A stretch of 6,070 nucleotides of DNA from Actinomycetes bacterium (lineage in GTDB: Bacteria > Actinomycetota > Actinomycetes > Actinomycetales > Beutenbergiaceae): positions 1 through 6,070 of the forward strand of contig JAJYRV010000133.1 in assembly GCA_021793935.1 (NCBI GenBank). The letters are read 5' to 3'. Made by a program: the position numbers and the translations under genes. The notes under the pieces were generated by a model. That model searched no databases. It was not told where the DNA came from and worked only from the letters and a program-made list of their open reading frames with translations. How positions within the stretch are numbered: the first letter of the stretch is position 1; every line of letters begins with the position of its first letter. Positions 1 to 5,314 of this stretch are shown here, piece by piece.

Positions 1-2
1 AG

Positions 3-188
3 GACTACCCGGCCTTTGAGTCCTACAGGTTCTGGTTCCCGTTCGACGAGGAAGGCCGGGAAGGTACCTCCACGCTCGCGTCGGTGGACCTCACGGTCGT
101 GTCCGGAGGGAAGGTAGCTGTGCTGGGCGGGGATGCTCGCGGCTGGTCGAAGGGTTTCGGTGCTACCTGGGAAAGAGGCGCTCAATAA
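3..188 (+). CDS. C-terminal end of an unrecognised protein (partial, cut by the window edge)
   Basis: A reading frame is open from the first complete codon at base 3 to a TAA stop at 186-188, giving the last 61 residues of a protein that begins outside the window. The fragment is rich in aromatic residues near its start (YRFWFPFDEEG), then has a short beta-like stretch (SVDLTVVSGGKVAVLGG) and ends WSKGFGATWERGAQ. Codon use has the GC-rich third positions of its neighbours, which supports real coding. The lipoprotein gene starts only 4 nt after the stop on the same strand, so the two are probably co-transcribed. I recognise no family, and no signal peptide or membrane segment lies in the visible part. 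The next gene encodes a secreted lipoprotein, so this protein could also be extracytoplasmic, but that is only inference from position. Confidence 0.6.
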   Translation, partial: DYPAFESYRFWFPFDEEGREGTSTLASVDLTVVSGGKVAVLGGDARGWSKGFGATWERGAQ

Positions 189-192
189 CGTC

Positions 193-945
193 ATGGTGAA
201 AATGAATCGCGTGGCAGCGGGCTCGGCGCTTATCGCCGTCGTCGGCCTCGTAGCGTCGTGCAGTTCTGTCCCGGTCGGAAGATCTACGGGAGTCGGCCCG
301 ACTCCCGATCCGTACACGGGAATCGAATGGAGCGTCCGAGAGCTCGCTACCACCGGTACTGATCACGAGTTCGATGAACACACTGGCGAGGTGTTCTTCG
401 GGCCGGAGCCCTCGACCCGCATGAAGTCCGGGGACGGCGCGGCAGTCCCCGACAGCGCCGAGGAAATCTTCGAGGCAAGTTTGCAGGACGCGAGGGAGAA
501 CTATTGCGACGAGTACATCGACCCGTCGGCTTCGGAGCTGCTATGGTTCCAAGGCCTCACGATCTCAAAGGTGCTACTCCACTCGGCCAGGGCCGCGGTC
601 GCGGAGCGCTACTCCGAAGAACTTACCGAGGCAATTCGCGAGACCGAGACCTGGCTCGACGAGAACGGTTTCTCGCTTCCGCCACCGCCGGGTAAAGACG
701 TGAGCGAAGCTCTCGATGAGCGGTTCAATGCTAAAGCCGAGCATTGGGAGGAGCATTACTCCCACCTAGCAGAAGAGCACACGAAAGCGGAGATGCAGGA
801 AGTGCGCTTCCACGTCGAACTCTATTCCGAAGAGGGCGTGCGTGAAGCGCAAGAGGCACTCGTGGACTACTGCGATATCTCGCTCCCTGAGGATTACACG
901 TTTCCAACGCCGGAAGAGCTTGATATCCACTTACTCACGCCGTAG
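193..945 (+). CDS. Putative secreted lipoprotein of unknown function
   Basis: Encodes 250 residues. The N-terminus is a classic lipoprotein signal peptide: basic MVKMNR, a hydrophobic core to about residue 19, then the lipobox V-A-S-C with the lipidated cysteine at residue 23. The product should be cleaved by signal peptidase II and held on the outer face of the membrane. The mature part begins with a Ser/Gly/Pro-rich linker and is then acidic and mostly helical (Glu/Ala-rich stretches at about 88-105, 130-158 and 168-225). It has a Pro-rich break at 163-166 and two more cysteines, C105 (NYCDEY) and C227 (DYCDIS), which could form a disulfide. The frame is also open upstream to an ATG at 133, but that start would overlap the preceding gene and bury the signal peptide, so ATG 193 is preferred (ATG 202 is possible). 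No good ribosome site is visible, so translation may be coupled to the gene ending at 188. I recognise no domain, and the function is unknown. Confidence 0.8.
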   Translation: MVKMNRVAAGSALIAVVGLVASCSSVPVGRSTGVGPTPDPYTGIEWSVRELATTGTDHEFDEHTGEVFFGPEPSTRMKSGDGAAVPDSAEEIFEASLQDARENYCDEYIDPSASELLWFQGLTISKVLLHSARAAVAERYSEELTEAIRETETWLDENGFSLPPPPGKDVSEALDERFNAKAEHWEEHYSHLAEEHTKAEMQEVRFHVELYSEEGVREAQEALVDYCDISLPEDYTFPTPEELDIHLLTP

Positions 946-958
946 CGCACATACTTCT

Positions 959-992
959 ATCCGGAGTTGGCAACAGCGGTACACCCCCGGAT
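959..992. terminator. Weak inverted repeat between convergent genes
   Basis: ATCCGG at 959-964 is matched by CCGGAT at 987-992 with 22 nt between. It lies in the 56-nt gap between the convergent lipoprotein and CMD-family genes, where a two-way terminator would be expected. The stem is only 6 bp with a long loop and no T-run, so this is a weak candidate. Confidence 0.2.
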
Positions 993-1001
993 CTGCGGTC
1001 C

Positions 1002-1373
1002 CTACCCTTCGAAGGCGCTCTGCATGCACCGCATCGCCGCGAGAGTTTTCGGCACGCCGATGTAGGGCATCAGGTGCACGAAGCATTCCGCGACTTCCTC
1101 CTTAGTCATTCCCGCCACCTCGACGGCCGTGCGAATATGGCCTGTGAGTTGGGGTTCGGTGCCGCCCATCGCTGCGAGCGCAGCCATGTTCAACATCTGC
1201 CGGTCCCGCAGTTCGAGTCCTGGCCGCTGATAAGTTCCACCAAAGACGGCTCCGACGACCCAATCCGAGGCACCGGGCGCGAACTCGTCCAGCTGCTGCT
1301 TCCAGGCCGCAGCCCCGTCAGGAGACTGGGTCTCTTCGACAAACTGATTGCCCTTGTCCATGCTCAGTTCCAC
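1002..1373 (-). CDS. Carboxymuconolactone decarboxylase (CMD) family protein
   Basis: A 123-residue protein, the usual length for single-domain CMD/AhpD-fold proteins. The family signature is clear: RDRQMLNMAALAAMGGTEPQL (residues about 56-76), then GHIRTAVEVAGMTKEEV (78-94), the helix with C97 and H100 (ECFVHLMPY) and GVPKTLAAMR (107-115). This resembles the gamma-carboxymuconolactone decarboxylase branch (PcaC-like) more than the AhpD peroxidase branch, because the CxxC pair of AhpD is absent: C97-x-x-H100 is present instead. Known members decarboxylate gamma-carboxymuconolactone in the protocatechuate pathway, but many annotated members have other or unknown substrates. No other protocatechuate gene is visible here, so a PcaC role is not supported and I give no symbol. 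The start is GTG at 1373, chosen because an AGGAGG lies 5 nt upstream; the internal ATG (residue 5) is badly spaced. It lies 161 nt behind codA on the same strand, separated by palindromes, so it may have its own promoter. Confidence 0.88.
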   Translation of the reverse strand: MELSMDKGNQFVEETQSPDGAAAWKQQLDEFAPGASDWVVGAVFGGTYQRPGLELRDRQMLNMAALAAMGGTEPQLTGHIRTAVEVAGMTKEEVAECFVHLMPYIGVPKTLAAMRCMQSAFEG

Positions 1374-1378
1374 AGCGT

Positions 1379-1384
1379 CCTCCT
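1379..1384 (-). promoter_or_regulatory. Strong ribosome binding site fixing a GTG start
   Basis: AGGAGG on the minus strand lies 5 nt before the GTG at 1373-1371. It decides in favour of GTG over the in-frame ATG four codons later for the CMD-family gene. Confidence 0.8.
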
Positions 1385-1393
1385 GAAAATAGC

Positions 1394-1403
1394 TAACCGG
1401 TTA
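1394..1403. repeat. 10-bp perfect palindrome in the CMD-gene leader
   Basis: TAACCGGTTA reads the same on both strands. It sits about 20 bp before the CMD-family start codon, between the ribosome site and the larger palindrome at 1415-1436. It could be part of an operator or may be chance; it is short. Confidence 0.3.
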
Positions 1404-1414
1404 CTCGCCGTCAC

Positions 1415-1436
1415 CGGCGGTGCTCCAGCGCCGCCG
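1415..1436. promoter_or_regulatory. 22-bp near-perfect palindrome upstream of the CMD-family gene
   Basis: CGGCGGTGCT, two bases CC, then AGCGCCGCCG: nine of ten arm positions are complementary, and the tenth is a G-T pair. The centre lies 52 bp upstream of the GTG start. An overlapping dyad CACCG-G-CGGTG lies at 1412-1422. As DNA this could be an operator for a dimeric regulator; as RNA it would fold into a very stable hairpin with a tight loop in the 5' leader. It could equally end read-through from codA, although no T-run follows. Confidence 0.45.
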
Positions 1437-1455
1437 ATACTCGAGCACCTGACCT

Positions 1456-1461
1456 ACTGTA
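1456..1461 (-). promoter_or_regulatory. Possible -10 box for the CMD-family gene
   Basis: TACAGT on the minus strand fits the TAnnnT pattern of actinobacterial -10 boxes and would start transcription near 1449, giving a leader of about 75 nt. It lies inside an imperfect dyad at 1449-1466 (CTGAC ... GTCAG). No good -35 box is visible at 16-18 nt, so support is weak. Confidence 0.25.
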
Positions 1462-1489
1462 GTCAGTTCAGATTCTTAACGCCTCTAAT

Positions 1490-1503
1490 CTCGCTGCTGC
1501 GAG
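1490..1503 (-). terminator. Small hairpin after codA
   Basis: On the minus strand CTCGC-AGCA-GCGAG forms a 5-bp stem with a 4-nt loop, 31 nt past the codA stop. No T-run follows. It could be a weak terminator or a 3'-end stabiliser of the codBA message. Confidence 0.3.
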
Positions 1504-1534
1504 TCCTGAATCGGGCAATGGCATACTCGGCACC

Positions 1535-2773
1535 CTAGAAGAACACCTCGTGGTCAACCGGAGCGGTCCGTGAGATCAACTGTCCAGCACGGTAGGACCC
1601 GACGACGGGCGCGTTGAAGCTGAGTGCCTCGTACCAGGTGGGGGCGTCAAAGATGACGAAGTCTGCTCGGTTGCCAACTTGGATACCGTACTCGGTCAGA
1701 TTCAATGTACGGGCAGCGTTATGTGTGATGAACCTGTAGGAGTCGACGATCTGCTGGTGCCCCATCATTTGCGTCACATGCAGCCCATTGAAAACCACGT
1801 CGCGCAGATTACCGGTTCCTAACGGGTTCCACGGATCTACAATGTCGTCCTGACCGAAGCTCACGTTCAGGCCAGCTGCCGTCAGTTCAGCGACCCTGGT
1901 GACCCCTCGACGCTTGGGGTAGGTATCAGTACGGGCTTGGAGGTGAGTATTGACGAGCGGGTTAGAGACAAAGTTGATCCCGCTCAGGGTCAACACCCGC
2001 ATCAGCCGATTGACGTAGGCGTTGTTGTAGGAATGCATCGCTGTGGTGTGACTAGCGGTGACGCGCGAACCGAGCTGGTTCTCGTAAGCGAGGGTTGCCA
2101 GAGTTTCAAGACCTCGGGACGCCTCGTCGTCGATCTCGTCGCAGTGCACATCGATCAGTAAGTCAAACTCCTGCGCAAGGTCGACCGCGTAATGCAGGGA
2201 GCTCACCGAGTACTCGCGAGTGAACTCGAAGTGCGGGATCGCGCCTATCACGTCCACCCCCATTTGAGCAGCCTTACGCATGAGTCCCCTACCGTCTGGG
2301 AAAGATTCAATACCCTCTTGTGGGAAAGCGACCAGTTGAAGTGTGACGACGTCTGCTAGCTCTTCGCGAAGTTCCAGCAGAGCGCGTAGTGCCGTGAGGT
2401 CTGGGTCGGTCACGTCAACGTGCGTGCGGACATACTGCACGCCGAACCGGGCCTGCTGCCGAACTGCGCGGCCAGCCCGATCCTTCACGTCGCTGACACT
2501 CAGGTCAGCTTTGCGTTCGCCCCACACCTCGATGCCCTCGAACAAGGTTCCTGACTCGTTCCAACGTGGTTGCCCGGCGGTGAGAGCAGAATCCAGGTGC
2601 ACGTGAGACTCGATGATGGGCGGCAGGCACAACCGCCCACCACCCTCCACAACCGTCTCGTCCTCCGCCGCCACCAAGTCCGGTCCGATTTCAGCGAACT
2701 TTCCATCCCTGATCCGGATGTCAACAGCCATCGGATCATTCTCTACATGGACATTAGTGACCAGCAGGTTCAT
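1535..2773 (-). CDS. codA: Cytosine deaminase
   Basis: A 412-residue metal-dependent amidohydrolase that hydrolyses cytosine to uracil and ammonia in the cytoplasm (pyrimidine salvage and nitrogen supply). It aligns along its length with E. coli CodA (427 residues), sharing AGQPRWNESGTLFEGIEVW, VRTHVDV, AFPQEGI, GAIPHFEFTREY, DVHCDEIDDE, TASHTTAMHSYN, DTYPKRRG and PWNPLGT. The metal and catalytic residues of the E. coli enzyme (H61, H63, Q156, H214, E217, H246, D313, D314) fall at H57, H59, Q152, H210, E213, H242, D309 and D310 here, so the enzyme should be active. One difference is visible: the residue before the paired aspartates is Gln (FGQDD) where E. coli has His (FGHDD). The start is ATG 2773, with GAGGAG 6 nt upstream; an adjacent in-frame TTG at 2776 is too close to that site. 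It lies 13 nt behind codB and is almost certainly co-transcribed with it. Confidence 0.96.
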   Translation of the reverse strand: MNLLVTNVHVENDPMAVDIRIRDGKFAEIGPDLVAAEDETVVEGGGRLCLPPIIESHVHLDSALTAGQPRWNESGTLFEGIEVWGERKADLSVSDVKDRAGRAVRQQARFGVQYVRTHVDVTDPDLTALRALLELREELADVVTLQLVAFPQEGIESFPDGRGLMRKAAQMGVDVIGAIPHFEFTREYSVSSLHYAVDLAQEFDLLIDVHCDEIDDEASRGLETLATLAYENQLGSRVTASHTTAMHSYNNAYVNRLMRVLTLSGINFVSNPLVNTHLQARTDTYPKRRGVTRVAELTAAGLNVSFGQDDIVDPWNPLGTGNLRDVVFNGLHVTQMMGHQQIVDSYRFITHNAARTLNLTEYGIQVGNRADFVIFDAPTWYEALSFNAPVVGSYRAGQLISRTAPVDHEVFF

Positions 2774-2779
2774 CAATTT

Positions 2780-2785
2780 CTCCTC
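2780..2785 (-). promoter_or_regulatory. Ribosome binding site of codA
   Basis: GAGGAG on the minus strand lies 6 nt before ATG 2773 and only 3 nt before the in-frame TTG at 2776, so it selects the ATG. It sits entirely inside the short codB-codA gap, just past the codB stop. Confidence 0.75.
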
Positions 2786-2786
2786 A

Positions 2787-4067
2787 TCAGACTATGGGTT
2801 CTTCTGCTGCGGGATCGGTTACCTCACGTTCATTGCGGCTCGTCTTAGATTCGAAACGGCGACCGATAAAGTAGCAGATCCACGCGACCAGGATGGCGTT
2901 GATCGCACCGATTCCTACAGGAATGAACCAACCCGCCAAGCCACCAGCGACGATACCCGCAAGCCCTCCGATCACGACGTTGCGCTGCGGGGGTCTCGCC
3001 GAATCGTAAGCGCGCCGGTTGGTCACATAATCCGCGATGATGATGGCGCCAATCGGAGGCAGAGTAGCGTTGAGGAAGTTCAGCCAACCGATGAAGTTGT
3101 CGTATAACCAGAGCGATCCGATGGTACCGATTGCCCCAGCGATGAGCACCAGCGGCTTCTTGTTGATCTTGGTGACGTTCGCATATCCCAGACCGGTGGT
3201 GTAAAGGGCGTTGTTATTGGTCGTCCAGATATTCGCGCCGAGAACGATCAGCGCGGGGATCGCTAACCCCTGCGCGATCATCACGTAGAAGATGTCGTCC
3301 TCACCGGTGAAGGCACCGCCAACCGCACCGAAACTGAACATCAGCGTGTTGCCAAGAAAGAATGCAACCACGGTGGTGATCACGGCTGAGAGCGGGGTAC
3401 GAGCAAAGCGCGTGAAGTTCGGCGTGGCAGTTCCGCCGGAAACAAAAGATCCGATCACCAATCCGATACCGACCACGAGTGGCATTCCGGTGGAGGCACT
3501 GAACACAGCATCAGCGCCACCGCCTTCGCTGATTGCGGCGAACATGGAATAGCTCCCCAGTCCGGCGATGAGCGGAACGGAGACGAAACTGACGATTTCA
3601 ATTGCCTTGATTCCGAAATACGCTGAACCGGTCATCAGCGCACCGGCAATGATCACAATGACCCACGGGCTGATGTCGAACATCTCCGCCGTGGGTCGGG
3701 CGAACATGGCCACTCCCACGCCGAACCATCCCATCTGCGTCAGTGCGATGAGGAAGGACGGCACGTAGGAACCCTTCGAACCGAAGGCACGCTGCGCGAG
3801 GAGGTCAAATCCCATCCCCGTCTTGGCGCCCATGAACCCCAGCGCTCCGGTATAAGCACCAAGGATGAGGCCGCCGATCAATACCGCCCACAAATAGTTG
3901 GCGTAATCCAGTCCGTTGCCGAGATTAGCTCCAACGCTCATCGACGCAGAGAAGAACGTGAATCCAAGCATGACGAAGCCGACGGACCAAAAGCTTCGCC
4001 GTGCTCGCAGGGGTACGGGCTCGAAAGAAAAGTCGATATCGTGAACCGGTTCGGGTTTAGTCGTCAT
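2787..4067 (-). CDS. codB: Cytosine permease (NCS1 family)
   Basis: A 426-residue integral membrane protein of the nucleobase:cation symporter-1 family, close in length to E. coli CodB (419), with the expected roughly twelve hydrophobic helices. Matching segments include FVMLGFTFFSAS (31-42), GAKTGMG (80-86), TQMGWFGVGVAMFA (110-123), GSFVSGGT (206-213), AFFLGNTLMF (235-244), MIAQGL (263-268), ANIWTTNNNALY (278-289), GLGYANVT and IIIADYVTNRRAYD. The first helix motif and the GWFGVG helix belong to the substrate and cation site in NCS1 transporters. CodB imports cytosine, in known members driven by a sodium or proton gradient. Together with codA behind it, it makes a codBA uptake-and-deamination operon. 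The start is ATG 4067; the only ribosome site is a weak GGAA 7 nt upstream, in contrast to the strong site of codA. The N-terminal tail and the charged C-terminal tail (about 30 residues after the last helix) are cytoplasmic by prediction. Transcription should start within the leader at 4068-4285. Confidence 0.95.
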   Translation of the reverse strand: MTTKPEPVHDIDFSFEPVPLRARRSFWSVGFVMLGFTFFSASMSVGANLGNGLDYANYLWAVLIGGLILGAYTGALGFMGAKTGMGFDLLAQRAFGSKGSYVPSFLIALTQMGWFGVGVAMFARPTAEMFDISPWVIVIIAGALMTGSAYFGIKAIEIVSFVSVPLIAGLGSYSMFAAISEGGGADAVFSASTGMPLVVGIGLVIGSFVSGGTATPNFTRFARTPLSAVITTVVAFFLGNTLMFSFGAVGGAFTGEDDIFYVMIAQGLAIPALIVLGANIWTTNNNALYTTGLGYANVTKINKKPLVLIAGAIGTIGSLWLYDNFIGWLNFLNATLPPIGAIIIADYVTNRRAYDSARPPQRNVVIGGLAGIVAGGLAGWFIPVGIGAINAILVAWICYFIGRRFESKTSRNEREVTDPAAEEPIV

Positions 4068-4092
4068 TGGCTGATTCCGTCGCTAGATCTTT

Positions 4093-4115
4093 CCCGCCGC
4101 GGGGATTACGGCGGG
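4093..4115 (-). promoter_or_regulatory. Stable hairpin in the codB leader
   Basis: On the minus strand CCCGCCG and CGGCGGG form a perfect 7-bp GC stem around a 9-nt loop (TAATCCCCG). The stem ends 25 nt before the codB ATG and would be folded in the 5' leader close to the weak ribosome site. No T-run follows, so control of translation or message stability is likelier than termination. Confidence 0.4.
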
Positions 4116-4122
4116 TCGGCGC

Positions 4123-4134
4123 TCACTGCAGTGA
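4123..4134. promoter_or_regulatory. 12-bp perfect palindrome in the codB leader
   Basis: TCACTGCAGTGA is fully self-complementary and lies between two other dyads upstream of codB. With no loop it suits a protein-binding site better than an RNA hairpin. No regulator gene is visible in the window. Confidence 0.35.
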
Positions 4135-4138
4135 TGCG

Positions 4139-4164
4139 GGCTTGGCACTACTTCATGCCAAGCC
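4139..4164. promoter_or_regulatory. Inverted repeat upstream of codBA, candidate operator
   Basis: GGCTTGGCA at 4139-4147 is perfectly matched by TGCCAAGCC at 4156-4164 across an 8-nt spacer. The 9-bp arms and centre-to-centre distance near 17 bp suit a dimeric helix-turn-helix regulator. It lies just downstream of the best promoter-like bases for codBA (a TTGAAT at 4182-4177 and a TATGCT at 4191-4186 on the minus strand), where a repressor would act. An RNA hairpin in the leader is the alternative. Confidence 0.45.
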
Positions 4165-4176
4165 GCGGTTCAGGTT

Positions 4177-4191
4177 GATTCAAGAAGCATA
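4177..4191 (-). promoter_or_regulatory. Possible promoter elements of codBA
   Basis: Two readings are possible on the minus strand. TATGCT (4191-4186) fits the TAnnnT pattern of a -10 box and would start a message near 4179. Alternatively TTGAAT (4182-4177) could be a -35 box, with a poor -10 (TGGCAT) 17 nt on that overlaps the inverted repeat at 4139-4164. Neither is a full consensus, so this only marks where the codBA promoter probably lies. Confidence 0.25.
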
Positions 4192-4285
4192 TCCGCTTCG
4201 CGGGCTCGCGGGGAGATTTCACAACTTCCGCCGGACGGGCTCACGGAGGGCACCTCGACCGGCCCGACCGAGTAATTGTCGACAG

Positions 4286-4308
4286 AAAAACCGGTATATT
4301 TCCGGCTT
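4286..4308 (-). terminator. Intrinsic terminator of the tRNA-Thr gene
   Basis: On the minus strand AAGCCGG-AAATATA-CCGGTTTTT forms a stem of 7 pairs (one G-U) with a 7-nt loop, and its 3' arm runs into a stretch of five T. It begins 5 nt past the tRNA 3' end, the normal place for a stand-alone tRNA terminator, and should insulate codBA from tRNA transcription. Confidence 0.75.
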
Positions 4309-4313
4309 CACGG

Positions 4314-4386
4314 AGCCACCTGCGAGACTCGAACTCGCGACCTACTGTTTACAAGACAGTTGCTCTACCAACTGAGCTAAGGTGGC
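4314..4386 (-). tRNA. tRNA-Thr (anticodon UGU)
   Basis: A complete 73-nt cloverleaf on the minus strand. The acceptor stem is GCCACCT with AGGTGGC, followed by discriminator T. The D arm is GCTC-AGTTGGTA-GAGC. The anticodon arm is ACTGT-CTTGTAA-ACAGT with anticodon TGT at positions 34-36, which reads ACA (threonine). A 5-nt variable loop (AGGTC) and the T arm GCGAG-TTCGAGT-CTCGC follow. All stems pair fully. The CCA end is not encoded (CCG follows the discriminator), so it must be added after transcription, as is common in actinobacteria. It has its own terminator and probably its own promoter in the 90-nt gap behind the DsbA-like gene, and is not part of a visible tRNA cluster. Confidence 0.97.
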
Positions 4387-4389
4387 AGC

Positions 4390-4406
4390 CCCGGACTTTC
4401 ACCGGG
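4390..4406. repeat. Small hairpin just before the tRNA 5' end
   Basis: CCCGG and CCGGG form a 5-bp stem with a 7-nt loop ending 4 nt from the tRNA 5' end. It could shape the tRNA precursor leader or be part of the termination region of the upstream gene. Confidence 0.25.
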
Positions 4407-4410
4407 CCAG

Positions 4411-4433
4411 GGGCAGGTCACTCGAACCTGCCC
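4411..4433 (-). terminator. Hairpin terminator candidate of the DsbA-like gene
   Basis: GGGCAGGT and ACCTGCCC form a perfect 8-bp GC-rich stem around a 7-nt loop, about 44 nt past the stop of the DsbA-like gene. No T-run follows, but high-GC actinobacteria often use such stems. If the tRNA is read from a promoter further upstream (possible -10 CACAAT at 4446-4441), this hairpin would lie in the tRNA leader instead. Confidence 0.45.
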
Positions 4434-4440
4434 ACTGGGT

Positions 4441-4446
4441 ATTGTG
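4441..4446 (-). promoter_or_regulatory. Possible -10 box for tRNA-Thr
   Basis: CACAAT on the minus strand, about 55 nt upstream of the tRNA 5' end and behind the DsbA-like stop, is the best -10-like hexamer in the gap. The matching -35 (TTTCTC or TTCTCG at 18-19 nt) is poor. Confidence 0.22.
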
Positions 4447-4476
4447 CCAGAGGTTCGGCGCCGACGAGAAACTCGG

Positions 4477-5247
4477 TCAGCCGCCGACTCGTTCGGTTAG
4501 GGCGCCAGGAACGGTCCAGTCGAAGGAGTCGTCGACCTTGCCGTCAAAAGCGACCGAGGGGGTCGCCTTCATCCCGTCCCGCTGCGCCTGCTGGCGGGCG
4601 GTGTCCACCCATTCGATGTATGCGCCTTCAGGAAATTTCGCGGTGACGTCCCCGCTGACCCCGACCGACTCAGCGATCTCACCGAGCTCTTCGTCGGTGT
4701 ACCCCTCGGCACCGGGCTGGTTGGCGAACAGCGCCTCCATGAAGTCAAGGGCGTGCTCGGGGGAGTTCTCGACGACTTCGACGAACGCGTTCGCTGCCCG
4801 CGTGGAGTAGCCGGTGAGGTTTCCGGAGCTGTCGAGGATGTTCACGGGGTGGTACACAATCGTTGCCGTGCCACTCTCAGCGAGCTCGCGGATCTCATCG
4901 GCGTTCGCCTCGTCGAACGCTGCGCAGGCGGGGCACAGGAAGTCCGCGTACACACCGATGGTCGGAGCGTCGTCATTCTCCACCCCCGCCGTTGCTTCGG
5001 GACCACCGAACGGGATTCCGCCATGTAGATCAGCGCTTGCCGGCGTCGCGCCTTCGAAATCGCTGAGGACGGTTTTCTGCGATTCCTTCACGAGCATGTA
5101 TCCCACACCCACGAGGGCGAGCACGACGACGGCGATTACCCCGATGAGGATGTTCCGGGTCCGGTTATCGCTCGTCGCCTGCTTTGCCGCGATACGCTCG
5201 GCTTCCTTCCGGGCGGTCTCGCGCCGATTGACATTCTTTTTAGACAT
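4477..5247 (-). CDS. Membrane-anchored DsbA-like thioredoxin-fold protein
   Basis: Encodes 256 residues. A basic cytoplasmic tail (residues 1-32, many Lys/Arg) is followed by one membrane helix (about 33-53), a linker, and an outside thioredoxin-fold domain of the DsbA/Thioredoxin_4 type. The active site C105-P-A-C108 follows a beta strand (TIGVYADFL), and the typical cis-proline loop is T229-P230 (KATPSVAFDG). Between them lies the helical insertion expected of DsbA-like proteins (about 145-215). Known relatives in actinobacteria act as extracytoplasmic thiol oxidoreductases that form or shuffle disulfides in exported proteins. The substrate and the partner that re-oxidises it are not shown here, and no VKOR gene is in view. 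The start is ATG 5247, with a weak GAAAG 8 nt upstream. Two small membrane-protein genes precede it on the same strand, with a 55-nt gap that contains a hairpin, so it may share their message. Confidence 0.9.
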   Translation of the reverse strand: MSKKNVNRRETARKEAERIAAKQATSDNRTRNILIGVIAVVVLALVGVGYMLVKESQKTVLSDFEGATPASADLHGGIPFGGPEATAGVENDDAPTIGVYADFLCPACAAFDEANADEIRELAESGTATIVYHPVNILDSSGNLTGYSTRAANAFVEVVENSPEHALDFMEALFANQPGAEGYTDEELGEIAESVGVSGDVTAKFPEGAYIEWVDTARQQAQRDGMKATPSVAFDGKVDDSFDWTVPGALTERVGG

Positions 5248-5289
5248 TACAGATGCTTTCTACAGTTCCGGGTGATGGCATTCCTTTGT

Positions 5290-5314
5290 GCAGCGCACTG
5301 GTTCACAGCGCTGC
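5290..5314. repeat. Inverted repeat spanning the stop of the upstream membrane-protein gene
   Basis: GCAGCGC at 5290-5296 and GCGCTGC at 5308-5314 are perfect 7-bp arms with an 11-nt loop. The TGA of the membrane-protein gene lies in the loop. With no T-run behind it on either strand it is not a classic terminator. It could tune expression of the DsbA-like gene 43 nt further on. Confidence 0.35.

Noticed and set aside
133..192. Earlier ATG at 133 as the lipoprotein start
   Set aside because: It overlaps the end of the preceding gene and would place 20 residues before the signal peptide, which must be N-terminal for export.
1074..1538. Plus-strand frame of 154 codons opposite the CMD-family gene
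   Set aside because: It is antisense to a protein with a clear family match and shows no domain features of its own.
4067..4375. Plus-strand open frame of 102 codons across the codB leader and the tRNA
   Set aside because: It runs antisense through the tRNA-Thr gene, begins inside codB, has no recognisable protein features and covers the control region; it is a chance frame in GC-rich DNA.
4314..4386. tRNA-Thr as the attachment site of an integrated element carrying codBA
   Set aside because: No integrase is present, and by eye I found no second copy of the tRNA 3' end in the window. codBA is also a common chromosomal operon.
4411..4433. Remnant of a second tRNA (the hairpin contains GGTTCGAGT, like a T arm)
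   Set aside because: The base after TTCGAGT is G rather than the paired C of a true T arm, the stem pairs in a different register, and no acceptor, D or anticodon arm is nearby.
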